Positions 45,970 to 57,285 of a stretch of 64,000 bases of DNA are shown here, piece after piece. Every line of letters begins with the position of its first letter. Within the stretch, counting starts at the first letter, position 1. A program made the position numbers and the translations under genes. This DNA is from Camelus bactrianus (lineage: Eukaryota; Chordata; Mammalia; Artiodactyla; Camelidae), in NCBI RefSeq assembly GCF_048773025.1, contig NC_133552.1, forward strand, positions 22,869,001 through 22,933,000, given 5' to 3'. A model generated the notes under the pieces. That model searched no databases. It was not told where the DNA came from and saw only the letters and a program-made list of their open reading frames with translations.

Positions 45970-48478
45970 TATCATTGTTATTTTTATTATTGTTACAAAA
46001 CAGGATAAAATGTACCATCTTAACCATTTTTAAGTATAGTGTTAAGTATACTTTTAGTTGTGAAACAAATCTCCATAACTTTTATTTTGCAAACCTGAAA
46101 CTGTGTGCCTACTAAACAGCAAATACATTTCTCTGCCTCCCTCAAGTCCTTGGTAACCATCATTCTATTTAACATCTCTATGATTTTGACTACTCCCAGT
46201 ACCCCACATAAGTGGAATCATGCAGCATTTGTCCTTTTGTGACTGGCTTATTTCACTCAGCATAATTTCTTTATGTTTCATTCATGATGTAGCATGTGTT
46301 AGAATCTCCTTCCTTTAAAAAGCTAAATTATATTCCATTGTATGTATACATCACATTTGGGTTATGTATTTATCTATTGATAGACATGGGTTGCTTCTGC
46401 TTCTTGGCTATAAGAATAGTGCTGCTATGAAGATGAGTGTGCAACTATGCCTTTGAGACTGTTTTCAATTCTTTTGAAATTTACCCAGAAATGAGATTGC
46501 AGTATCATATGGTAGTTCTGTTTTTAATATTTTGAGGAATTACCAATCTGTTTCTTTAGTGGTTGCACCATTTTATAATTCCACAAACAGTGCATAAGGG
46601 TTCTAATTTCTCTACACCCTTACAAATACTCTTGTTTTCTCATTGTTATTATTGTAGTAGCCATCCTAATGTGTATGTGGCGACAGTTTGTGGTTTTGAT
46701 TTGGACTTCTCTGATTAATAGTGATGTTGAGCATCTCTTCATATGTTTGTTGACCATTTTGGTATATCATCTTTGAAGAAATGTCTACTCAAGTCTTTGC
46801 CCATTTTTAACTTGATTCTTTGACTTTTTATTGTTGAATAATAGAAGTTTTTAATATATTCTGGATGTTAACAACCCTACTAGATATACAATTTGCAAAA
46901 ATGTTATCCCATTCCATAGGTTGCCTATTCACTCTGTTGATTGCACAGTTTACTGAACAAAAGTTCTAAGTCTGATGTAGTCTCATTTGTTTACTGAAAT
47001 AAAGTAAAGCTTTTGTTGTCTGTTCTTTTGGTGTCTTTCAAAATAATTTTTGCCAACTCCAATGTCATGAAGGTTGTCCCTTATGTTTTCTTCTGCGAAT
47101 TTCATAGTTTAAGGTCTTACATTCAGATCTTTAATCCATTTTGGGTTAATGTTATGTATGGTGCAAACTAAGGATATAGCGTCATTCTTTTGCATGTGGA
47201 TATCCTGTTCTCCTAACACCGATGTGGAAGAAACTATTATTTCCCCATCAAACAGTCTTGGCATGCTCACAGAGCCTGGCTATAAATGTGTGAGTTTATT
47301 TCTGCGCTCTCAATTCTATCTCACTTGTCTATTGTGACTTCTTTCACCCATTGGTTGCTAAAGAACATGTTATTTAATTTTCACCTACCTATGTATTTTC
47401 CAATTTTCCTTGTGCTACTCATTTCTAGTTTCATTCCACTGTGATCAGAAAAGATACTTTGTATGATGTCAGTCTTCTTGAATTTGTGAAGACTTGTTTT
47501 GTGGCCTAACATTATGTCTATCCTGGAGAATGTTCCATGTGCACTTGAGAAAAGTGTATACAGTTGACCCTTGAATAATGCAAGGATTAGGGGTGCTGGC
47601 CTTCTGCACAGTTAAATACCCACATATAACTTACAGTCAGCTTTCCATATCTGCAATTCCACATCTATGGATTCAATCCACTGTGGATTGTGTAGTACTA
47701 TAATGTTTACTACAGAAAAAAAAATTCATTTATAAGTCAGCCTATGCAGTTCAAGCACGTGTTTTTCAAGGGTCAACTGGGTGGAGTGGTCTGTATATGT
47801 CTGTTAGGTCTAATTAGTCCATAGTATTGGTCAAGTCCTCTGTTTCCTTATTGATGTTCTCTCTGGGTGTTCTATCTGTTAAGTGGAGAACTGAAATATC
47901 CTACTATTATTTTTGTTGCTGTCTATTTCTCCCTTTTATTCTGTCAAAGTTTGTTTCATATATTTAGGAGCTCTGAGGTTTGGTGCATAAATATTTATAA
48001 TTGTTATATCTACTTGGTGAATTGGTCCTTTATCATTATATCATATACTTCTTTGACTCTTGTAAATATTTTTTGATTTAAAGTCTATTTTATCTAATAT
48101 TAGTTTGTATAGCCACTCTTACTCTCTTTTGGTTACCATTTTCATGGGATACATTTTTCCATTTTTTTCTATTTTGGCTTATGTATGTCCTTAACTCTCA
48201 AGTTTCTTGTGAACAGCATACAGTTGGATCTTGCTGTTTTATCCATTCAGCTACTCTATGTCTTTTGATTGGGGAGTTTAATTCCTTTATATTTAAAGTA
48301 ACTACTGATACAAAAGAATATACTATTATCATTTTGTTGTTTTCTGTATGTCTTGTAGCCTTTTTGTCCTTTCTTTCTCTCTTACTGCCTTTTTTTGTGT
48401 GTTTTGTTGTTAGTTTTGTAGTGATATGCTTTGGTCCCCTTCTCATTTCCCTGACAATTATGAGGGTCACAGAATAAT
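45970..48478 (-). mobile_element. Old L1 (L1M-type), 3' UTR through ORF2
   Basis: About 2.3 kb of L1 in reverse orientation: 3' UTR ('taccatcttaaccattttta', 'ggtaaccatcattctattta'), ORF2 C-terminus ('attatattccattgtatgta', 'gttgcaccattttataattc'), middle ('atccattttgggttaatgtt', 'gattccactgtgatcagaaa' type blocks) and more N-terminal ORF2 ('gttggatcttgctgttttat', 'tcttttgattggggagttta'). All frames are interrupted. The overlapping frames at 48181-48477 are chance. The element is split at 47561-47779 by a DNA transposon. Confidence 0.88.
47561..47779. mobile_element. Tigger-type (TcMar) non-autonomous DNA transposon
   Basis: A 219-bp element with terminal inverted repeats: cagttgacccttgaa at the left and ttttcaagggtcaactg at the right. 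The 5' side is preceded by TA, the target of Tc1/mariner elements. Internal sequence ('cagctttccatatctgcaat', 'gtggattgtgtagtact') matches the short Tigger/MER2-like derivatives I remember. It carries no transposase and sits inside the old L1, so it is younger than that L1. Confidence 0.87.
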
Positions 48479-48679
48479 ATGCATAATTTAAGAAGTATCT
48501 TCTCTAAATGCCTCTAAGAAATCAAGGAATTATGTGCCCTAATTTGCCCAATTATCCTCATTAAACAAAAGCATTTCTTCCTTCTCATTATTAGGAATCC
48601 AAACACTCTTCTAGATGCCAGTCTGGGAGCAATTTTTCAAAATTCTTCCTGTTAATTTTAATTTTCACAACATGGCTTC

Positions 48680-50000
48680 CTAATGAATAATGATACATTT
48701 TCAGGATAAAAGAGACAATGAAGAGAAAAAGTGGTTAAATCAAAAGGAGGATTATTTCTGAAGATCTTATGAAGATTATGAAACATTTGAGAAGCTATAA
48801 GAGGCTAGTAAGACTAGAATTTAGAAAAAGTCAGAGAGAAAGAGTAACATAAAAATAAGGTGGGAGAATGGGAATAAACCAGATCATACAAGGCCCAGTA
48901 TATTTGGTAGCCATTAATTCTGTACTGGTTTGTCTCGGTCAATCTTGGTTTACACCTGTTGTCTTAGCCTAATTATTTAAAGTGTTGCTTTTCATTCTTA
49001 AAAGTGTCTCAGTTTGTAAAACAAACAAGAAAAATTCACTGAATGTCACAGATTAATTCTGATAATTTAAAATGTATGAGGACCCAGAGTGATGAATAAT
49101 TTTAACATTATTTCACATAAGGGTAATAAGACTTGTGATTTTCAGAATCCAGGCCAATGTCAAATAGCTAATTAGTAGAGTTTAATATCCAGTGTCTTTT
49201 TTCTATACTCAAAAATATATTGCTTCTGACCTTAGCATTCCACTGAAACTCCAAGTTCACAATGACATTCTTGTCATTAAGTCCACTGATCCCTTTTATA
49301 CTCATTAATATCTGGGTAGCGTGTGACACTATGGTTCACTCTTGACAAGTCACCTGCCCTTGACTTCCATGTTTCATATTGTTGGACAGTGAAAAGAGAA
49401 ACAAGTAACAATTACAGGACATAAGGGAGGCCCATGAGATACAGGATAAAGAATGATAATAATGTGGCTAAGGAAGTTAAATGAAGTCAGTTTCTCACAA
49501 ATATGTTTAATGCTGCTGTGGTAAAGGACTCAGAAGCATCCATTGTGTTCAGTGCACATTGATCAATATTTCAGCTACAGAAATTTTAGTGCAGCTATTA
49601 GGGCAGGTAATTCTGATAGCTGTGGATAGAGGGATGGATGAAGGTTGAGTATATGAAGCCATAAAATAGAAGAACTGTTTCAAAAACAATTGGCTGTGGG
49701 GGAAAGTAAAAAGAAGGTTAATAGGAGAGTAACATACTGAGAAAGGGAAGATAAAATGATAGATCCAAAGACAATAAGGGTTTTGGATTTGGTGTGCAGA
49801 TCCTGAGGAAAGTTCTGATAGTTTTTATTTTCTCTGTGAATTAGGTACCACCTCTGAGAGTGAGGTGAGCAAGTGCAGAAATATCAGACTTCAGAGTTGA
49901 TTTGAAAAAGTGATCTCAGAAGGTAGAAAAGACAGCAGTAGGCATGTATTAGGATTATCCATTGATGCTGCTAATCATTAATTTACAATGGATGCATATA
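48680..50000 (-). mobile_element. L2 LINE relic(s)
   Basis: 'accagatcatacaaggccca' with 'tttggtagccatta' near 48.9 kb corresponds to the reverse complement of the L2 ORF2 C-terminal block. 'gttctgatagtttttatttt' with 'ctctgtgaattagg' near 49.8 kb corresponds to a more 5' L2 segment. The middle is poorly matched, so this may be two copies or one copy with losses. Confidence 0.6.
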
Positions 50001-51582
50001 TCCAGTGTGCACCTAGACTCAAACACTTCGAGATCAAGCATAATGATGGTATGGAGGAAAAGCAATCCAGGGTTATTATTTTCCTAGTCAGCTACTATGG
50101 AAGGAAATAAAAGGTAAGGGAGTTTAGCATACTGGCTTAAATTTTATGTTTGTTAAGCCAGCAAAAATATGTTAATGATCTCCATGTGGCTTAGCTGACC
50201 CTATACCATATTATCAATTGCGTTTTCTTGTGTAGCTTCATGCAACATTGTATCCCCAAATTGATACTATTAGCTTCTGGTTGAAGGTAGTCAACCATGG
50301 GTCTCTGTTACCAAAAAGACATTCACTTTAAACCCACACTCTGAGGCTTTCTCACTTTTACTGCTACCAATCACACTCTTGAATAGGTAATAGATTAACT
50401 CTTCATCATCCTAAAGGAGACAGCAAGTCTCTGAAGAAATTAGGTATTACATAAATAAATTTTGATGTTAGAAAGAAAAAGAGGAGAAAAGTTGAGAACA
50501 TTTGTAAACACTAGTCACACCCTAAGGAGAGCAGGACAGGGCAAAGGCATTAGAGGAGATATGCCTGTGGCTCAAAACAAAATTTTGTCAACCCTGCGGA
50601 AGCATATTCATAAGGGAAGCAAACAACAATCTAAAATGTGTATAACATTGAGAGATTAATTTATCCATGATGAATGTTTTCTAGTTTTGTTCTAATGGCA
50701 CACGTTCAAAGTAAATCTACAGTCATAATTCATCTTATCTACAAAGAGCACAGAATTAGTTAAATACATCTTTTAGTCTTGTAAATGAAAGTTTGTACTC
50801 TGAAACATGTTGTGAATGTTATTGAGATACTGCCTCTTTTCTTTGTGGAATACCTATTTTAAATGCACAAATAATACATTGCAAATGCTTTAGAATTTTA
50901 AAATATTTCAAATAGTATCCGTATACTTTTATTTTCTTATTGCATTTTAACAATAGTAATTTCAAAGCAGATATTTTTCTGACCATGTTGCCCTCTTGCA
51001 TACGTTTTATCTAGTATACCAGATTGCTAAATACTTCCACATTACTGTACTTTAATGAGAATTATAGAGAAAAAAATGTATTATTAGTAAAAAAGGAAAC
51101 AGAGCTGAAATGAGCTGAGAGAATTTGCCTTGCTTTTGAGTTGCAAAAGAAATTATTTTGAGCTTGTGCTGTTTGTCTTCTAAATTATGTATGACATGGC
51201 CTTTCATTTTTTAAAAATGTATTTATTTTTAAATTCTGATTAATTTTATTGAAACAGCTTCTGGGAAAAATACAAAACAGCTTTTCATGCCTTTATCATA
51301 AAACTTGATGTTAGAAAGAAAAGAAATTTAAGAGAGCATTTATTCTAATCTGTCCCTTCTGTGAATGACTTGCTATCTCTGATCCCTAAGACCTACATTG
51401 CATAGTAAATCATTAATTCAAATTATGTTCTATGACTTAACTTTATTTTTATAAGATTAAAAACTTGTAAGTTAGGAAGCTGTTACAGAGGTGTGTGTGT
51501 GTGTGTGTGTGTGTGGGTGTGTGTGTATGTGGTGATTTTAGTAACATATTTCTCAATGTTTTAAATGAGAGTTTTAAGGTAA
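50001..51582. other. Unassigned sequence, no gene seen
   Basis: No repeat family or coding signal recognised apart from a (GT)n tract at 51491-51526. Confidence 0.42.
51491..51526. repeat. (GT)n microsatellite, interrupted
   Basis: About 36 bp of GT with two single-base interruptions. Confidence 0.92.
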
Positions 51583-52113
51583 TGTAATACAAAAGAACAA
51601 ATCTGACTCCATATTAGATCTGTTCCTTTGACTTTAACCTTGTGCTCTATTTGCTAGGCTTAGTCTTGCTGATTCTGTACCTTTTGAAAAATAATGCAGC
51701 CTATAGCCTGAAATACACAAGATAACCCATTCTCAAGGCTCTGACCTTTGAGAATATTAGCACTTTTCCATTCATATAAAGATAATAAGTTGCAGAATAG
51801 AAAACAATGTTGTTTTGTTGGAGGTCTACAGGGACACCATGATCTGACCCATGCGGACAGCTGCAAGAACAAAGGATTCCAAGAACAAAGAATTCCAACA
51901 CCAAGAAGTTGCAACAAGCACACCCCATCCCCTTTTTAGTATAAAAGGAGCCTGAATTCAGACTTTGGGAAGATGATTCTCCAGGACATAAGTCGGCCAT
52001 CTTCTTGGTCTGCCAGCTTTCCAAATAAAGTCACTATTCCTTGCTCCAATACCTTGTATCCTGATTTATTGGCCTGTCATGCTGTGAGCAGAATGAGTTT
52101 GGACTTGGTAACA
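51583..52113 (+). mobile_element. ERV long terminal repeat, copy 2 (fossil)
   Basis: A solo LTR of about 530 bp starting tgtaatacaaaagaacaa and ending ggacttggtaaca. U3 leads to a TATA box (tataaaag, 51940-51947), R carries a polyadenylation signal (aataaa, 52024-52029), and U5 follows. A 5-bp ggtaa before the start recurs at 52107-52111, a possible target duplication if the true end is a few bases shorter. No internal gag/pol/env sequence adjoins it. The 107- and 87-codon frames across it are not genes. Family assignment within ERV1-like LTRs is uncertain. Confidence 0.82.
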
Positions 52114-54269
52114 GTGAGATAATGTTATGTTTATGTGTTTGTGTCTAGGTTACAGGGGGTCATTTTTCAAGCAATTGATCAAGCATTTATCATTCAATTT
52201 CCTAACATACACCAGTAGGTACTTTTATGTGAGTGAGACAAGATGTCAGTATCATCATATTTCAAGTGTTATTCAGCATGTAACTGTAAGATTAGATAAC
52301 TGGAGAGGAAAGGGGGAGGCTATGCTATGAGCCCGCTCATCACCAAGTAGGATGACATCAAGAATGATGAAAGAGTAGGGATGAAGATCCAGAATCATGG
52401 GTTAAAATATCTCAGAGCTGGTGGAGTAGCAGTTCAGACTGGTGGAGTAGCAGTCAAACTGTTAAAGTAGGGAAGAAACCAAATATCACAGAGGTTAAAG
52501 GGAATTTTTTAAGGAGAACAAATGATATACAAGTTTCAAAAGGAGAAAAATGCCAAACCTCTTTTTCTTGAGATACAGGAGACAGGAGAGGACTGTGAGG
52601 CTTCACTTAAGAGGGATGTTGGGGCAGTAATTTCATTGGTTATAGTCAGGTTTCATTTCAGGGAAATGGAATGTTTAAACACGAGGTTAAACACAGAGAG
52701 GATTTTTCCAATTACAAAGCAGGGCTTTCAAAAACTTTGCAAGGAAGTCAGGAGACAGAATTTTCAGACTAGGGGACATGTTTAGAATTACATAGGGATG
52801 ATCATACTGTGATAATAAACTTATGAGGCCAAGAGACAAGTCTGTTGAAAGCTCAGTGCCTGGTACAGCATCTAGCAAAAAATTAGTGCTTATAAATATT
52901 CATTGATAAAAATTGAACACATAAACAGTGAAATTTTCCTCTATAATGTTTATGACTTCCAATCGTTAAAATGCAATAACAAAATGCTTGGAGATAAATA
53001 AATAGTTCTTGCCCATCATTTATAAAGAGTTTATTCTTTAGCACAAACTAAATGATTTCCCCAATTTGAATAATGTCTAATTTGGTGTTTTTTTTTTTTT
53101 TTTTGTTTTGTTTTTTTTTAGGTTTTGGAGGAGTTGAATCCTCATTGTGAAATTTACCCAAGCTAGTTGACATGGAATTGGCCCTAGCTTATGAAAACAA
53201 TATTAAATTGTTGACATAAATATTGTGAGAAACCTGAATCTGAGACTGAGGAGGTCACTTTATTTATGAAGAGATACTCACTGGTAAAAGAAAACACTCT
53301 TTGATAAAATCTTAATCATCATTACAGGAAGATAGTCTTACCCTTAATTAATCAATCAAAATGTGGTATGATCACTATGGAGTACTGAAATTAATTTAAA
53401 TTGTGTACATTCATACTGTCGGTATAGAAAACACTAACTGTAATTCTGTAATTGCTGTAGCACTAAGTATAGCAAAACAATAAATATTTAAATGGCTACA
53501 CATAGAGACAGAAGCCAGTGCAAAACACAGAAAGTATCTGTATGCTATTATTTCAGATTAGGGATAAAGCCAAATGATGACTCATTTAATATTAATAGCA
53601 ACTATAGGTTACATGAAGAATAAATATTTAAAGCCCTGTCAGATCTACTGTTTTATCTTAAATTGTGTTGACAGTATCATTTTGAAGTCAGCCACCATGT
53701 TCATTTTTTCTATATTTTCTAATTTATAGTCAACACATTTAATTATTAACTAGAACTTCAAGTGAATTTTACAGAAAACCCTAACTTACAGGAGAGAAAA
53801 CCAAGGAACAGACAGCAAGGGTCCAGGGTCAAGAAATGAGAAGGCTTGAGTCCATAGCTGCTAATTCTCTGTTGAGGGTTCTTATAGTCCTCCCTCATTT
53901 CAGTCCGATTCTGTACGTTAAACTGTGCACGCTGCTTCATGCACAAAGGTGAAAGAGGCAGCAATCTTCTCTGAATACATTTAGAAGTGAGAACAGATAA
54001 AGTGAGACAAAACATGTATTATTAAATTTTGAAATAAGATGGTTTTTAAGAAAATAATAAAGTAAACACATCCAGAGTTTGAAGTACAATGCAATCATAT
54101 TAAATTACTAGTGTCAAGAAAAACATCAGTGGTTGTGACTGACAGCTGTCTTACATGATGGTTGGGATTCCACCATGAGTGAAATGGAATGCTTTATATA
54201 GTATATATATAATATATGTTTAATATATATAATATGTATATATTTATATATAATGTCACTAAGGCCAGT
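52114..54269. other. Unassigned sequence, no gene seen
   Basis: Includes a spaced duplication of ctggtggagtagcagt (52418-52433 and 52439-52454), a MIR/L2-tail-like stretch near 52850-52905, an interrupted poly-T of about 35 bp at 53087-53120, and TA-rich DNA at 54190-54255. No coding signal; the overlapping frames at 52.5-52.9 kb show no motif. Confidence 0.42.
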
Positions 54270-55500
54270 GTTTCCTTATTGATTTTCTGGCTGGATGATC
54301 CAGTCATTGATGTAATTGGTGTTTAATCCCTTACTATAACTGTGTTGCTGTCAATTTCTCCATTTACATCTGTTAATATTTGCTTTGTGTATTTAGGTGC
54401 TACTATGTTGGGTGCATATATACTTCCATTTTTTATATCTTTTTGGATTGATCCCTTGACTAGTATGTATTTTCCTTCTTTGTCTCTTTTTACAATTTCT
54501 GTTTTAAAATGTATTTTGTCTACTATAAGTATTAGTATCCTGGCTTTCTTTTTGTTTCCATTTACATAGAATACCTTTTTCCATCCCCCCACTTTCAGAC
54601 TGCATGTGTCTTTATATCTGAGGTTAGTCTTTTGCAGGCAGCATAATATGGGTCCTGTGTTTTCATCCTTTCAGTCACTTTATGTCTTTTGATTGGAGCA
54701 TTTATCTATTTACATTTAAAGTAATTATTGGTAATATGTTCCTATTGCCATTTTGTCAACTGCTTTGGGATTGTTTTCGTAGTTCTTTGTTTCTTTCTTC
54801 TTTCACTCTCTTCCTTTGTGATTTACTGACAGTCTTTTATGTTACATTTTAATTCCTTTCTATTTTTGTGTGTGTATATCTGTTATAGGTTTTTGGTTTC
54901 TTACCATGAGGTTTGTATATAACAGTCTATAGATATGTTATTATTTTAGCTTGCTGATCTGTTAACATCAAACACATTTTAACAACCCTGCATTTTTACT
55001 TCCCCTTCCCACATTTACTGTTTTTGACATCATATTTTGCCTCTTTTTGTTTTGTATATCCTTTAACTACTTATTGTGGATATAGGTGATTTTACTACTT
55101 TGGTCTTTGAAACTTCCTACTAGCTTTATACATGGTTGATGTATACCTTTACTATATATTTGCCTTTACCAATAAGATTTTTTAGTAATTTTTATATTTC
55201 TAGTTGTGGCCTTTTTTTTTTTTTTTCTTTTAGAGAAGTCCCTTTAACATTTCTTGTAAAGCTGGTTTAGTGGTGCTGAACTCTTTTAGTTTTTCTTGTC
55301 TGTAAATCTTTTGATCTCTCCATCAAATCTGAATGAAAGCCTTGCCAAGTATTCTTAGCTGTAGGTTTTTCCCTTTCATCACTTTAAATATATTGTGCCA
55401 CTACCTCTGGCCTTCAGGGCCTCTGCTGAAAAGTCAGTTGATAGCCTTATGATAGTTCCCTGTATGTTGTTTGTTGCTTTTCCCTTGTTGCTCTGTAGGT
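54270..55500 (-). mobile_element. Old L1 (L1M-type), ORF2 N-terminal and middle part
   Basis: Reverse-complement L1 ORF2 landmarks in order: 'tttctggctggatgatccag', 'tactataactgtgttgctgt', 'tcttttgattggagcattta', 'agagaagtccctttaacatt', 'cttgtaaagctggtttagtg' and 'gcctctgctgaaaagtcagt'. The facing frames at 54323-54592 lie in this region and are L1 debris. The 3' half of ORF2 is absent here. Confidence 0.85.
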
Positions 55501-55942
55501 TTATTAATACAAGTCTAGTAATTAACTAATATTAAAAGCATTCATACAGGCATGAAATATACATGGCTATGCTGCACTATTCCTGAAAGTGCTCTTATTG
55601 TTTAGTCATGTTTTGTTTAAGATCATTGCATTGATATTCATAAATTAATATCAGTCTATTTAATTTTCTCTAATTGCAGATGCTTCATTATTCTTTCTTT
55701 CCAATGTTTCACTTGCTTTCGTAAAACCATTTATGAGATTTTTCTATCTCAAATGCTCTGAAAAAATGAAGTAACATTAAATTAGCTATTTTTAATGGTG
55801 TTGATGAATTCCTTTATGAAATTTTCAGAGCCTTTGGCATTGATTGGGAGGAGGGAAGATTTCTATGACTTTTAATATATTTCATGAAATTTGAATAATG
55901 TTGATAAAAGGTATTTTTCTTGACACTTATTCTTTCATTGGG
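55501..55942. other. Unassigned sequence between two L1 blocks
   Basis: AT-rich, with no recognised element; it separates two minus-strand L1 segments of different age. Confidence 0.4.
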
Positions 55943-57285
55943 TTTTGTTTTTGTTTTTGTTTTTGTTTTTTTTTAATTGAAGTACAGTCAGTTACAGTGT
56001 ATCAATTTCTCCTGCACAGTATAATGTCCCAGTCATTTTTATACATACATGTATTCATTTTCATACTCCTTTTTCATTAAAGCTTATTACTAGATACTGA
56101 ATATAGTTCCCTGTGCTATACAGAGGAAACTTTAAAAAAATTTTTTTATATATAGTAGCTAACATTTGCAAATCTCAAGCTCCCAAATTTATCCCTTTCC
56201 ACCCTCTTCCCCTGGTAACCATAAGATTGTTTACTATGTCTGTAAGTCTATTTCTGTTTTGTAGATGAGTTCATAGTGTCCTTTTTTATTCTTTATCTTT
56301 TTCTTTTTTTTTAAGATTCCACATATGAATGATATCATGTATTTTTTCTCTCTCTTTCTGGCTTACTTCACTTAGAATGATGATCTCTAGGTCCATCCAT
56401 GTTGCTGCAAATGTCATTGTTTTATTCTTTTATATGGTTGAGTAGTATTCCATTATATAAATATATCACAACTTCTTTATCCAGTCATCTGTCAGTGGAC
56501 ATTTAGGTTATTTCCATGTCTTTGCTATTGTGTCTAGTGCTGCTATGAACATAGGGATGCATGTTTCTTTTTGAATTAGAATTCCCTCTGGATATATATC
56601 AGAGAGTGGGGTTGATGGATTATATGATAAGTCTATTTTTAGTTTTTTGAGGAATATCCATATTGTTTTTCATAATGGCTGCACCAAACTACATTCCCAC
56701 CAATAGTGTAGGAGGGTTCCCTTTTCTTCACACCCTCTCCAGCATTTACTGTTCTTGGACTTTTGAATGATGGCCATTCTGACTGTTTGCAAAGTGATAC
56801 CTCATTATAGTTTTGATTTGCATTTCTCTGATAATTAGTGATATTGAGCATCTTTTCATGTGCCTATTGGCCATTTGTGTGTCTTCATTGGAGAATTGCT
56901 TGTTTAGGTCTTCTGCCCATTTTTGGATTGGATTGTTTGTTTTTTTGTTATTAAATTGTATGAGCTGTTTTTATATACTGGAAATTAAGCCTTTGTCAGT
57001 TGCATCATTTGTAAATATTTCCTCCTATTCCGTAGGTTGTTATTTTGTTTTGCTTATGGTTTCCTTTGCTGTTCAAAAGCTTATAAGTTTAATTAGGTCC
57101 CATTTGTTAATTTTTGCTTTTATTTCTATTGCTTGGATAGACTGCCCTAGGAGAACATTGCTAAGATTTATGTCAAAGAATGTTTTGCCTAAAAGGTTTA
57201 TCATGTCTTGTCTTATATTTGTCTTTAAGCTATTTTGAGTTTATTTTTAAATTTTATTTTTATAAACTTGCATAAGGTGAAAGAT
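55943..57285 (-). mobile_element. L1 (cetartiodactyl type), 3' UTR and ORF2 C-terminal part
   Basis: Left edge is the complement of an A-rich tail with repeated AAAAAC units. The 3' UTR follows ('gttccctgtgctatacagag', 'cccctggtaaccataagatt'), then ORF2 ('gagtagtattccattatata', 'catgttgctgcaaatgtcat', 'ggctgcaccaaactacattc', 'gatttgcatttctctgataa', 'tgcttgtttaggtcttctgc'). It extends further into ORF2 than the 4.2 kb copy and is more diverged. Small frames (56639, 56813) are ORF2 remnants or antisense. No target duplication found. Confidence 0.87.

Noticed and set aside
48181-48477. Hydrophobic 98-codon plus-strand frame resembling a membrane protein.
   Set aside because: It is the antisense of an old L1 ORF2; T-rich DNA translates into Phe/Leu-rich peptides.
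51660-52024. Frames of 87 and 107 codons on the minus strand.
   Set aside because: They lie across the ERV LTR, which is non-coding; similar frames recur in the other LTR copy because the two are homologous.
45298-52113. A complete provirus between the two LTRs.
   Set aside because: The LTRs are in opposite orientation and the DNA between them is L1, Tigger and L2, not retroviral genes.
53080-53160. Poly-T followed by a stretch faintly like a reversed camelid SINE.
   Set aside because: No A or B box can be aligned; treated as a simple T-run.
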